Shown here in pieces: positions 1 to 8,768 of a stretch of 24,915 bases of DNA. The translations under genes and the position numbers were made by a program. The notes beneath the pieces were generated by a model that saw only the letters and a list, made by a program, of their open reading frames with translations, searched no databases and was not told the origin of the DNA. This DNA is from Stramenopiles sp. TOSAG23-6. Its lineage: Eukaryota; Sar. Numbering within the stretch: the first letter of the stretch is position 1; each line of letters starts with the position of its first letter. The stretch covers positions 1-24,915 of the forward strand of contig LT635999.1 in assembly GCA_900128565.1 (NCBI GenBank), in the 5' to 3' direction.

Positions 1-101
1 AAAAAAAAAAAAAAAAAAAAAAAAAATTTTTTTAAAAATTTTTTTTTTTTTTTTTTTTGTGGAAAAAAAAATTGTACCCAACATTTTTTTTTTCCCAATA
101 T
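1..101 (+). mobile_element. 3' part of an introner-like intron, cut by the window edge
   Basis: Long A and T homopolymer runs are followed by a degenerate branch-like TTGTACCCAACA, a T tract and the end CCCAATAT. This is the order seen in the better-preserved introns of this window. Cutting after AT at 101 opens the TANGO6 reading frame in phase 0. A canonical alternative, AAACAG at 111, is also possible here, so the end is less certain than for other copies. Confidence 0.5.
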
Positions 102-2046
102 AATCAAACAGAAATGGCTGGTGGAAAATCTCACTGTTTTCTCATTGAAGAAGTAAATCAACAACAAATGTCATCAAATTCAAATAATAATAAAAATTCT
201 AAAAATGAGGAGTCAATAACAACATGTATGTTTTATTTTTTTTAATTTCGAATTTTTTTTTTTTTTGTTAATAGTAAATTTTGTACCTAAAAATTTTTTT
301 AGAATTTTTTTGAAATATTTTTCCAAAATACATACATATCAAGTTGTGCAGATGAAGCATCAAAATTAATCTGGATTCGGACAATTGCTACAGAATGCCT
401 TTTTTATGTATGTTTGGAATTTTGAAATTTTTTTTTATTTTTTTTTTTTCATTTTTTTTATTTTTTATTTTTTTTTTTCATTTTTTATATTTATTTTTTT
501 CGGTAAAAAAAAAAAAAAAATAGCTGTACAACACATATATTTTTTAATTAAATTGTTTCTTTTGTACATATTGTTAAAAAAAAATGCATTACAAAAAAAG
601 GATAATGCCTCTATATTAAAATGCATGTATGTTAATTTTTTTTCAATTTTTTATCTAAATTTTTTTTTGTAGGAAATTTTGTACCTAACAATTTTTTTTT
701 TTTTTTTTTGAAATATTTTTCCAAAATACATGACCAGTCTGTGCTTAGGACTACTTGCTACGGTTGTGTCTGGGTTGTACAAGTCACAACCACAATTGTC
801 TATTGCTGCTATGAAAGATCGTAAACAAAGGATTAATCTGTCTCTTGGACGTTTATTACCCACCCTTGAAATTTTGAGTGTTCATCCATTAGTAGAAATA
901 TCAGAGGCTGCCATGGCTTGTCGTAAAAGTGTTATCACAAATGATGCCGCGTATTGTACAAAAAGTAAAGAGAATAGTGTTAAGGATATACAATCGACGA
1001 ATAATACAGTTTCAGAAAGTAAAGGCATTGTAGAAATCACTTCAAATAAGAATAATACAATGAATAAGAATAATACAATGAATAAGAATAATATTATAAA
1101 TTCTGTGTCCAATAAGTCACCCCCAAATCAAGAAAATACAGTAAATGACATGATTTCTGAATATATAAGCGATATTGGAAGCAATCTAGTACCTATTCGT
1201 GCTCATGGTGTTGCCGGTATTGCAAGAATTGTGAAACAATATCCAAAACTGACAGTCGATGATCCAAAACAATGTGATATGTTATTGAATATTTTACTTT
1301 CTCAAACATTGGATGAAGATTCATATGTGTTTTTAGGTGCAATTAAGGCACTTAAAGAAATGGTAGAAGCATCCAAATCAAAGGTTGCCCCAATGATTTG
1401 TTGTTTACTGCGTGAATTTTCTGATACCTCACGTTCTCTATGCCAAAGGCTTCGTATTGGAGAAGTTTTATCGTGTGCGACAAGACGTCGAGGGGAAGCA
1501 TTAGCATATTATTCCAAACCTCTCGTCAATGCTTTTATTGCTGGAGCTAGATGTAAATCTTCATTACATAATGGCCGTCCAACTCTTCAATCTCATGAGT
1601 GTAAGAATATTAGTATAGATGATACTGTAAATAACAATGATGGTGAGGAAACGAAGAGACAGATTACAAATACAGCAATGAGGACAAGTTGTATAAGTGC
1701 TTTATGTGACATATGTCAAACACTTCCTGCAGGGACTTTGCCTCAGCAGGCAGAAGTAATTGTACTTGCCCAAGCTGCTCTTCGTTTGGATTCTGATGTA
1801 AGAGTGAGACGAGCTGCAGCATTTTTGTTATACCAAGTTGTTTCAAATGTACAAAACGCAGAAGATTTGAAATCTGTAGCACCTGAAATGAAAGAAGTGT
1901 ATGAAGGCATCAAAATTGGTACTAATGACGTTGATGCTGTGACAAGATCACATTGTGAAGCAGCTTTGGGTGAAATTGATAGATCTATCCGAGATTCCTT
2001 GTGTTCTGATACATCAAAAAGAGAAGTTCGAATCCGTATTTTATAA
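102..2046 (+). CDS. TANGO6: TANGO6/RTP1-like HEAT-repeat protein, C-terminal part (5' truncated by window)
   Basis: Proposed exons are 102-225, 334-407, about 586-626 and 732-2046, giving roughly 517 residues of the C-terminal half; earlier exons lie outside the window. Family basis: TANGO6 (yeast Rtp1) is a cytosolic HEAT-repeat protein linked to nuclear import of RNA polymerase II and to Golgi organisation. The last exon carries the two family blocks. The first has PIRAHGVAGIARIV, then DEDSYVFLGAIKAL, the REFSD stretch and RLRIGEVLSCATRRRGEAL (RTP1_C1-like). The second has RTSCISALCDICQTLP and DSDVRVRRAAAFLLYQVV (RTP1_C2-like). An Asn-rich insert with three 18-bp repeats lies before the first block. 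The three internal introns are introner-like. The acceptor of intron 2 is unresolved: 567, 585 and 600 all keep frame. Family assignment is from recalled motifs, not a search. Confidence 0.75.
226..333 (+). mobile_element. Introner intron (TANGO6-like intron), GTATGT...ATACAT
   Basis: 108 bp. The donor GTATGT follows exon ...ACAT; the core has AATTTCGAATTT, then TTTTGTACCTAAA; the end is CCAAAATACAT. The GT-AT cut (phase 1) keeps frame and gives ...TTY-ISSCADEASKL. A canonical AG at 351 is also in frame but removes six more codons. Confidence 0.8.
408..585 (+). mobile_element. Divergent intron of the TANGO6-like gene, 3' end unresolved
   Basis: The donor GTATGT follows exon ...TTTTTAT in phase 0. 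The interior is T-rich but lacks the GTACCTAAC core. Three ends keep frame: after GTAC at 567, after AAAAT at 585 (GT-AT type), and after AAAG at 600 (canonical GT-AG). The earlier AATAG at 530-534 runs into a stop. Only cDNA can decide. Confidence 0.5.
627..731 (+). mobile_element. Introner intron (TANGO6-like intron), GTATGT...ATACAT
   Basis: 105 bp. The donor GTATGT follows exon ...TGCAT. The core is TTTTGTACCTAACAA, followed by a T run, GAAATATTTTTCC and AAAATACAT. The GT-AT cut joins AT|G (phase 2). The CAG at 735-737 is also in frame, so this copy alone does not discriminate between the two rules. Confidence 0.8.
1045..1098 (+). repeat. Three 18-bp direct repeats in the TANGO6-like coding sequence
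   Basis: Unit AATAAGAATAATACAATG at 1045, 1063 and 1081 (the last diverging at its end) encodes NKNNTM repeats in an Asn-rich loop. The repeat is in frame and probably arose by replication slippage. Confidence 0.9.
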
Positions 2047-2080
2047 AAATAAATTAATGATACTTTTGTTGCACACATAA

Positions 2081-2118
2081 TAAAAAAGGACTTGGTATAT
2101 TCCTCGGAGGGCCTCCAC
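2081..2118. repeat. 38-bp exact direct copy of 3324-3361, in the gap between convergent genes
   Basis: The 38 bases starting TAAAAAAGGACTTGG are identical to bases inside the ankyrin gene, where they encode the GGPPRNIPSPFL linker. The flanks remain similar (CACATAA versus CACAATA upstream), and just after the copy TGAAGCAATA resembles the recurring ankyrin-unit motif. It looks like a relic of a duplicated or rearranged ankyrin-gene segment lying beyond the present stop codon. Confidence 0.85.
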
Positions 2119-2180
2119 CTTGAAGTGAAGCAATAACCTACCAAAACTGCCTTTTTTGTTTTTCCACAAGCATCGTTTTT

Positions 2181-4889
2181 TTAGTGATCTGACAAGACGC
2201 TAATGTCAGCACCAGCAGTGATAAGTAGTTGAACTACTCCTGCATGACCTTCCTGTGAAGCAATATACAATGGGGTTCCAACGTAAAATCCTTTTGTCGC
2301 AGCCTTATTGACATCAGCACCAGCACCAAGGAGTACTTTAACTACTCCAACATTACCATTCTGTGAAGCAACAAACAACGGGGTTTTCCCGTATCCATCA
2401 GCATTATTGATCTCAGCACCGTTTTCAAGAAGTAGTTGAACTACTTCATCCTTACCAGACTTTGAAGCAGCAAACAATGGGGTTTCTCTGTTGTTATTAG
2501 CTTCATTGACATTAGCATCAGCAGCGATAAGTTGTGCAACTTCTGCTGCATGACCATTTGCTGAAGCAATCCACAATGGGGTAACTCCGTTATAATTTGA
2601 CTTATTGGCATCAGCCTTAGCATCGATAAGTAGTCGAACTACTTCAACATGACCNCTTGCTGAAGCAATAAACAGTGGGGTTCTTGTGAGTTTATCAGCC
2701 TTATTGACTTTTGCTTTAGCTTTGAGAAGCAGTTCAACTACTTCAACATGACCCCTTTCTGAAGCAATTAACAATGGGGTAGTTCCACTCCATAGTCCAC
2801 TTGTAGGACTCTGATTGATATTAGCACCTGCAGCAATGAGTTGTTGAACTACTCCAACATGACCCTTATTTGAAGCAATATACAATGGGGTTTCTCCGTC
2901 TGTATCAGGCTGATTGACATTAGCACCCTTAGTGATAAGTTGTGCAACTACTCCTGCATGACCTTGCTGTGAAGCAATCAACAATGGGGTATCTCCGTTT
3001 TTGTCAGCCTTATTGACATCAACTTTATCTGCAGCGAGAAGCAATTCAACTACTTTTTCATGACCACTGAATGAAGCAGCATACAATGGGGTATTTCCGT
3101 CTTCATCAGCCTTATTGAAATCAATTCTAACTACTCCTTCATTTACCTTGTGAGAATACATGCTCTCACTTCGTCGTCGGGCTTGTGAGCAACTCTCGAA
3201 AATGGCCATTTGTTGAGCTTTAATTCGTACAGCATGTCTTGTAATTTCATCGTGTGCAATATCGCTTTGACTCCTTTGCCTATCATTGTTATTCAATGTG
3301 CCCAACTTTTGTCGGACACAATATAAAAAAGGACTTGGTATATTCCTCGGAGGGCCTCCACGACTCCGACTCCGCCATTCTAACAAAGCTTGGCGTACAA
3401 AAGGTGAATACGTGTTGGCGTTCATAAGGAAAGTCAACTCTGCATTGGTAGAAACTAAGTCACACACGCGTCTAGGACGTCTACTATATGGCAAAGCAGC
3501 ATACAATGGTGTATGTCCGTCTTTGGTAGCCTGATTGACATCAGCACCCTTATCAAGAAGTAGTCGAACTACTCCCTCATGACCTTTATATGAAGCAACA
3601 TACAATGGTGTAGTTCCGGATTTTGTAGCTAGATTGACATTAGCACCTTTACCAAGAAGTAGTCCAACTACTCCAACATGACCCCAAATTGAAGCAATAT
3701 ACAATGGGGTAGCTCCTCTCCAATGTCCACTTGTAGGAGCCTGATTGACATCAGCACCTGCCGTGATAAGTTGTGTCACTACTTTTTCCTCATCTTTTTC
3801 TGAAGCAATCATCAATGGTGTAAGTCCATCATTCCTAGCCTGATTGACATCAGCACCAGCAGCAATTAGTCGAGCAACTTCTCCAACACGCCCATATCGT
3901 GAAGCAACATACAATTGAAATGCTTGAAGTTTTATTTTGGCCTTGGCGCGACCAACTCGTCCGCGTTGAAGTGATTGAATCTTTATAATATTTCCGAGTT
4001 TTATTTTGGCCTTGGTGCGACCAATTCGTCCGCGTTGAAGTGATTGAATCTGTATAATATTTCCGAGTTTTATTTTGGCCTTGGCGCGACCAACTCGTCC
4101 GCGTTGAAGTGCCTGAATCCTCCGAATCTTTGTAGCATTTGTAGCATAGTATTCGCGACTATGAAATTTTGTGAAAGAAACATTTTCATTTGCACTGAAA
4201 ACTTGTCGACAATTTGGGCAATTTAAATTGGAAGTCATTCTTGCCCATGCATCTATACACTCGGCGCAAAAAATATGACTACATGGAGTGATTTTTGCTT
4301 TTTCGCTTACATTGCCCAAACATATGGAACATCCTCCATCAAAAAATCTTGAGGCAATAGCTTCTGGATTACTTACAGTATGGATATGATTACCATTTTC
4401 ATCTTTTTCATAAAATGCTTCTTCCAATATCTGAGCGATATTAGTCTTATTGTTTATCATTGCAAATTTCCATCTTGACATTTTCCCACGAGGAGTCAAA
4501 TCTGCACCAAGACCAATCATGAAGCTGGCAAAGTTTTTACAATCGCCAAGGATTGCTCTGTCGAAGTGATCACTCATCTCAGACTTCAATAGTTCCTTCA
4601 CAAACTCATCAGGCTCTTCGCCATAGCTAAGTAAAAGCTCCACCATTTGATTATTCTTATGCGCTACAGAAACCAGGAGTGGTGTGTCACCACCGCCATT
4701 GCTCTGAGCACCTTCTTCAAGCAGCTTCTCAGCTGCCATTCTGTCCTGAGACTCGACAGCACTTAAAAGTTCTCGCGAAAGAATTTCGGGACTTCTGGTC
4801 GCAGCAACTTTTGCTTCATGTGCGCCGTTGATCCCTTGGATTGCAGAGAGATAAGTTATCATTGTAAGTAGTGTACAACATGAAATCAT
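2181..4889 (-). CDS. RING finger / IQ-motif / ankyrin-repeat protein (putative E3 ligase)
   Basis: Single exon, 902 residues from the ATG at 4889; the frame is open to 4922 but begins there with GTG. In order: a hydrophobic N-terminus (MISCCTLLTMITYLSAI), possibly a signal peptide or anchor; a few degenerate ankyrin units; a C3HC4 RING at about 187-227 (CSIC, CSHIFCAEC, CPNC); three near-identical 23-residue IQ-type units at about 254-320 (IQALQRGRVGRAKAKIKL), the usual calmodulin-binding motif; about four ankyrin repeats; a 125-residue Arg/Ser-rich linker at about 465-590; then about nine more ankyrin repeats to the C-terminus. Family knowledge: RING proteins of this kind recruit an E2 and ankyrins bind the target; the actual target is unknown. 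One unread base at 2655 gives an unknown residue. A luminal signal peptide would be hard to reconcile with a ubiquitin ligase, so the hydrophobic start may be a membrane anchor. Confidence 0.85.
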   Translation of the reverse strand: MISCCTLLTMITYLSAIQGINGAHEAKVAATRSPEILSRELLSAVESQDRMAAEKLLEEGAQSNGGGDTPLLVSVAHKNNQMVELLLSYGEEPDEFVKELLKSEMSDHFDRAILGDCKNFASFMIGLGADLTPRGKMSRWKFAMINNKTNIAQILEEAFYEKDENGNHIHTVSNPEAIASRFFDGGCSICLGNVSEKAKITPCSHIFCAECIDAWARMTSNLNCPNCRQVFSANENVSFTKFHSREYYATNATKIRRIQALQRGRVGRAKAKIKLGNIIQIQSLQRGRIGRTKAKIKLGNIIKIQSLQRGRVGRAKAKIKLQAFQLYVASRYGRVGEVARLIAAGADVNQARNDGLTPLMIASEKDEEKVVTQLITAGADVNQAPTSGHWRGATPLYIASIWGHVGVVGLLLGKGANVNLATKSGTTPLYVASYKGHEGVVRLLLDKGADVNQATKDGHTPLYAALPYSRRPRRVCDLVSTNAELTFLMNANTYSPFVRQALLEWRSRSRGGPPRNIPSPFLYCVRQKLGTLNNNDRQRSQSDIAHDEITRHAVRIKAQQMAIFESCSQARRRSESMYSHKVNEGVVRIDFNKADEDGNTPLYAASFSGHEKVVELLLAADKVDVNKADKNGDTPLLIASQQGHAGVVAQLITKGANVNQPDTDGETPLYIASNKGHVGVVQQLIAAGANINQSPTSGLWSGTTPLLIASERGHVEVVELLLKAKAKVNKADKLTRTPLFIASAXGHVEVVRLLIDAKADANKSNYNGVTPLWIASANGHAAEVAQLIAADANVNEANNNRETPLFAASKSGKDEVVQLLLENGAEINNADGYGKTPLFVASQNGNVGVVKVLLGAGADVNKAATKGFYVGTPLYIASQEGHAGVVQLLITAGADISVLSDH
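3324..3361. repeat. 38-bp repeat, in-gene copy
   Basis: Intact partner of 2081-2118, in the linker that interrupts the two ankyrin blocks. Same orientation, 1243 bp apart. Confidence 0.85.
3928..4123 (-). repeat. Three tandem 69-bp units encoding IQ motifs
   Basis: Units of 69 bp (GNII-x-IQSLQRGRxGR-x-KAKIKL) are almost identical at the nucleotide level, so the triplication is recent or kept uniform by conversion. The third unit, nearest the RING, is shorter. Confidence 0.85.
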
Positions 4890-5277
4890 TTTATGAAGTT
4901 GTTGTATAGCAAATACTTTCACTGCAACGTTTGCTGCGTGCGCACGATTAAGTAATTACACGTGTTTGTTTGTAGAGTCAGTACGCACAACAAACAACAT
5001 ATATGGTCTGGCAGTTCCTGGGTCAGCTGACAAAACTTCCTGAACAAACCTGCCCTTTTTGCTATTTGCTATCAAAAATTTCTTATGATCAAATCTCAAA
5101 TCTTGAAACAATAGCGTCATTTTTTCTACTGCAATGCAAAAGTATCTGTGAGCACTACTGCTTTATTAATTGAATGATGATTGTAAACTCATTGTATTAA
5201 CATTTGGATAGGTAATTTGTACATGCATAGGCCCTATAGGATTTGATTATATTCTAGTATTGTAGAAAAAATATTAG
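4890..5277. other. Divergent intergenic region, ankyrin gene / secreted-protein gene
   Basis: 388 bp between two genes transcribed away from each other, so it should hold both promoters. I see no clear TATA element, repeat or RNA gene. Confidence 0.5.
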
Positions 5278-5994
5278 ATGAAAATGCAGAGATTGGAAAT
5301 GCTGATTAGCACAGCTGTAGTACTTTTCTGTTATTTGGGAGGTCCTATGGAATTCATTCAATTATTCAATAACCCCGACGCACCTTCTAGTTCCTTTCGC
5401 CAATGTGTAGCATATATTTTAAATGGAGGTCTCACTCATGTTAATTTGTCGCCAAATTTTGTAAAGCGTAGTAAGTCAGTGGATATGTTGGCAATGAGAG
5501 CCGAGGAAGTCAACTACGAGTTGACGACACCAGCTTGGGGAAAACACGCTCCTCATTGGAAGTCAAAACACTTTCGGATTAATTTTGGCTTAGGCGTGCA
5601 TCACAATGATTGGCTCGTAGATCAAGGTGAGTTGTTTGGTCCTCAAATGGGAGGTGCAACATTTGGATGGCGAGGAGATATTACCCCTAATCCTAATCCT
5701 AATCCTAATCATAATCCTAATCCTAATCCTAATCCTAACCAAGAGAATGTACTAAATAATCGAAATGATTTGTCAGTATATGTTTCACAAAGACAAAACT
5801 ACATAAATGATGTATCTTCTTCCTATTTACTTGCTTCAGGTCTTTGGGAAATTTTAGTCCCTAATGGGATTTATAGATGTGTTCTTATTATTGGTGGTGA
5901 TGAGAGTGACTATAAAAAACATGAACAAAATGATTTGCATAAAATAAAAAAATTGCAAATACAAAAACAAATTTTACTTTTGAAATGTATTTAA
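5278..5994 (+). CDS. Secreted protein with a malectin-like (galactose-binding-like) domain
   Basis: 238 residues from an ATG preceded by stop codons. The N-terminus (ISTAVVLFCYLGG) reads as a signal peptide. The core has the run of motifs I associate with malectin-like carbohydrate-binding domains: FRINFG, then WLVDQGELFGPQ with FGWRGDI, later RNDLSVYVSQRQNYI, and near the end WEILVPNGIYRCVLIIGGDESDY. An Asn-Pro tract (about residues 137-154) made of CCTAAT repeats interrupts the domain. After GGDESDY the family normally continues with a strand that closes the domain. Here the protein turns into Lys/Gln-rich low complexity and stops only 17 bp before the convergent CDK5RAP1 gene, so the C-terminus may be truncated or worn down. 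The assignment is by motif recall; the ligand is unknown. Confidence 0.6.
   Translation: MKMQRLEMLISTAVVLFCYLGGPMEFIQLFNNPDAPSSSFRQCVAYILNGGLTHVNLSPNFVKRSKSVDMLAMRAEEVNYELTTPAWGKHAPHWKSKHFRINFGLGVHHNDWLVDQGELFGPQMGGATFGWRGDITPNPNPNPNHNPNPNPNPNQENVLNNRNDLSVYVSQRQNYINDVSSSYLLASGLWEILVPNGIYRCVLIIGGDESDYKKHEQNDLHKIKKLQIQKQILLLKCI
5686..5739 (+). repeat. CCTAAT hexamer tract encoding (Asn-Pro)n
   Basis: About nine in-frame CCTAAT-type hexamers, one of them changed to CATAAT. They resemble telomeric-type hexamers and encode NPNPNP. Confidence 0.9.
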
Positions 5995-6011
5995 TTTTTT
6001 TTCATATTTTT

Positions 6012-8518
6012 TTACATATTTTTACATTTAAAATTTTTCCATTCTTTTAAAGTTGTCCGAGCAATAGGAGATACATTTAAAGTTCGAGCATTTGCATCAT
6101 CAACTCGTACAACTACGTAATCTCCACGTTTTAAAAACACATTACTACTACTTTTAATAATCTTAGTATTATTATTATTATTATTATTTGTAGTATTATT
6201 CAAAAACACACTATTATTATCATTTGTAGTATTATTCAAAAATACACTACTACTACTACTACTACTACTACTATTAATAATCTTAGAATCATTATTATTA
6301 TTATTGTTTGTAGTATTATTCAAAAATACACTATTATCATAATTAATAATCTTCTCATCAATATTATTATTATTACTATTATTACACTTTTTTGTATATC
6401 CATTGAAAAGACTTAACAACAAAGAAGATTCAACAGGAATATTTTCAAATACACAGCGTTTGTTGGTGTCAGTACGCCCAGTTAATTGCTCGAGCCCAGA
6501 AGCACTCACCGCTCTTCTACTATTTCCTTCAACAAGAACTAAATGAAATTGCCCAATTTCAGATAAAGCTCGTTTAGTAGCTTGTCTGGTAAACACTTCA
6601 ATAATTTCACGAAGTCGCCTTTGTTTGGTCTCTTCAGGAATATTATCCTTCATTTTATGATAAGCATGCGTCCGTTCACGTTCGCTATAAGCAAACATGT
6701 ATTGTTCAAAAATATTTCAAAAACATTGAAATTCATTAAGTACATAATCTCGAAATATCGGGCGTTTCTTATAATAAAAAATCTAGTATGAAAAGAAATT
6801 ATGTAAAAAATTCATGATGAAAACGTATCGAATAAAAATATTTCAAAAAAAAAAAAACATGATGTAAAAAATTCATAATGAAAACGTACATATATGCTTG
6901 TTCAAAGCCTACAATTTCCATGAGGCTCAATGTGTCAGCATGTTCATCTTCAGTCTCATCACAAAAACCAGTGATAAAATCAGAACTGAATGCAACACTT
7001 TCCTTACCAAATTTTGTACTTGAGGAATTTTCACCAGAGATTATATTTCGTGCATTATCAATCAGAGTAAGGTACGCCTCACGAGAATACCCGCGTCGCA
7101 TTCGTCGTAACACAGATGAACTCCCAGATTGAGCAGGCATGTGTAATTGATTACACAAATTATCTCTTTCTGCATGAAGCTGTAGCAAGGGCTTTGGAAA
7201 ATCTTTTGGATGAGGAGAAGTATATCGAACTCTCATTTCAGGATCAATTAGAGTAATTGCATCCAGCAAATCAGTAAATCGATGGCCATCACCCTGTCTA
7301 AGTTTGTATAAATTAGAAAAACCTTCAGCAATCATATACCCTCCCTCAGCTGCCTCAGTCTCAGCATCACCTATAGCACGCGCAGCGGCACCACGTTCCG
7401 TTTCTTTTGATCGAGTTATACTTTTATGGTTAGGGTTTTTGTATTGCATTGAACTTTTACCAAGTTGATGCCAATAACTATTTACATTTTGACCAAGTAA
7501 CGTTACTTCTTTACACCCATTATCCGACAAAGCACGCACTTCATCCAAAATACTCTCAAAAGGACGACTTCTCTCACGACCACGGGTGAAGGGTACGATG
7601 CAATAACTACATGTATTGTGAAAAAGTATATCAACTTCGAAATTAGGGTCATGGTTAGGACAAAACCTTTGTAGTAGTAGGTACGAAAAAAATTAAAAAG
7701 AATGATGAAAACGTACACATGTTATTACAACCTCTCATGATACTACACCATGCAGAGACATTACTCTTTGAAGTTCGAACTGGTTTGACGTCTGCATATG
7801 TTTCATCAAGACTTAGTTGGACGTTCATTGCCCGCTCACCTCCCTGGACAAGCTTGATTAAGTGTGGCAAGTCTCTGTAAGCATCAGGTCCAGCGATAAG
7901 ATCAACAATTTTTTCTTCTTCCAATAACTTTGATTTCAAACGTTCAGCCATACACCCAAGAACACCCACTACTTGATTTGGTTTCCGACGTGGAGTGCCA
8001 TGCTGAGCAACTCTCTGTTTTCTCGTCGAGACAGTTTTGTTCTTCAACTCACGAGCAGCGGCCTTGCGCTCTCCTGTCATATTCCGAAGTCTATTTCTTA
8101 TTGTATTTTCGGCTCCATCTCGTATAGCACATGTATTTATTAGGACGATATCTGCTGAATTTTCATCAGTTGTTTTCTTGAAACCTGCATCATCGAGTAA
8201 ACTGCACACAATTTCAGTGTCAGAAACATTCATTTGACAACCATACGTCTGAATATAATATGTACTACCCGGTACTTCCAAAAGAACTTGATCAAGAGCA
8301 TCGGTATTATGATGACCAAATACATGCGCTTTCTGAAGATCTAAGGAAGAAACGGCTTCATTTGAATTTGCCATAAAGTGCTTGAGAGATAAAACGTCCT
8401 CGTCCTTCAACGTTCGCTTTCCTTTCCTAGCCATTTCTGAACCTTTTGATACCACAACTTGTCGTGCTTTAGAAGAAAATACACGAGATACAAGGTTACA
8501 TGGATACAACAATCTCAT
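6012..8518 (-). CDS. CDK5RAP1: CDK5RAP1 / MiaB-family tRNA methylthiotransferase (3 exons)
   Basis: Exons 8518-7717, 7610-6890 and 6696-6012; 735 residues. The family is a radical-SAM enzyme that adds a methylthio group to isopentenyl-A37 of tRNAs (in animals mostly mitochondrial). N-terminal UPF0004 cluster cysteines are visible at C94 (TYGCQMN), C130 ([11 protein letters not shown]) and C189 (VLGCMAE). The radical-SAM motif CNNMCSYC (C264, C268, C271) is built across intron 1. Then come [66 protein letters not shown] and the TRAM domain ([27 protein letters not shown]). The Arg/Ser-rich start ([18 protein letters not shown]) suggests mitochondrial import. The TRAM domain is split by about 90 residues of Asn/Ser repeats. 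Both introns end ATACAT; with that rule MCSYC and AYMFAYS match the family exactly. Confidence 0.93.
6128..6385 (-). repeat. Asn/Ser microsatellite and SVFLNNTT repeats inside the TRAM domain
   Basis: Runs of AAT and AGT codons (polyN, polyS) separate four copies of a SVFLNNTT or VFL unit. They lie between the TGRTDTNK part and the GDYVVVRV part of the TRAM domain, so the insertion must loop out of the fold. Confidence 0.85.
6697..6889 (-). mobile_element. Introner intron (CDK5RAP1 intron 2), GTACGT...ATACAT, partly duplicated
   Basis: 193 bp. The 5' end GTACGTTTTCATTATGAATT is repeated inside the intron as a near copy (RC of about 6796-6823), and GAAATATTTTT occurs twice, so the intron is one element grown by duplication or two merged. 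The end ACAATACAT joins AT|G TTT GCT to give the conserved MFAYS. There is no AG near the end; the only downstream one (TTATAG) would delete FAYS. Confidence 0.88.
7611..7716 (-). mobile_element. Introner intron (CDK5RAP1 intron 1), GTACGT...ATACAT
   Basis: 106 bp. Donor GTACGT, later TTTCGTACC, branch-like TCCTAACC, end ACAATACAT. GT-AT removal rebuilds the iron-sulfur motif as MCSYC. An AG (CATGTAG) lies 5 nt downstream but is out of frame with the GTACGT donor; it would need an unusual GTTTTC donor 2 nt further on (giving MCTYC). Confidence 0.85.
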
Positions 8519-8717
8519 TCTTTAGGTATATGGAATAAAAGTGTACACAGTAATGTACTGTCTCGTTTGAAGTGTCAATTAATTCAGTTAGACTACGGCT
8601 TTCGTACTCTAGTTAGTCGTACGTAGTACGCTACAAATTTGAAGAAGTCAAAATTATCGCGAATTTTCGCTGAACTTATTAAAATTGAATTTCAAATTTC
8701 CGGATTTGTCCGATACT

Positions 8718-8768
8718 ACTGGTATCCACGGGTAACTGGTATCCACGGGTAACTGGTACCCACGGGTA
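8718..8768. repeat. Three tandem 17-bp repeats
   Basis: Unit ACTGGTATCCACGGGTA at 8718 and 8735 (identical) and 8752 (one T-to-C change). About 200 bp upstream of the CDK5RAP1 start codon, so possibly a repeated protein-binding site. Confidence 0.9.

Noticed and set aside
226-351. Canonical GT-AG reading of the TANGO6-like introns (acceptors 351, 737)
   Set aside because: Both are in frame, so they cannot be excluded alone, but identical elements elsewhere cannot be spliced at AG, and the shared end is ATACAT.
385-672. 95-residue + frame of mostly Phe and Lys
   Set aside because: Translation of the T- and A-rich introns of the TANGO6-like gene, not a gene; only short exon pieces inside it are real.
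3286-3534. + strand 82-residue frame inside the ankyrin gene
   Set aside because: Shadow of the minus-strand linker; no recognisable family and no start context.
2181-4889. CRISPR-like array from the regular ankyrin-unit spacing
   Set aside because: The periodic motif (GAAGCAATA...AATGGGG) is coding, about 99 bp apart, and degenerate; it is the ankyrin repeat itself.
6697-6889. U12-type AT-AC intron
   Set aside because: Shifting by 2 nt gives AT...AC in several copies, but the U12 donor (ATATCCTT) and branch (TTCCTTAAC) signals are absent and two copies cannot be shifted this way.
7716-7717. GTTTTC donor with CATGTAG acceptor for CDK5RAP1 intron 1 (giving MCTYC)
   Set aside because: It would be GT-AG and in frame, but needs a donor unlike every other one here; the GTACGT/ATACAT reading gives MCSYC, equally good for the family. 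Kept as an alternative only.
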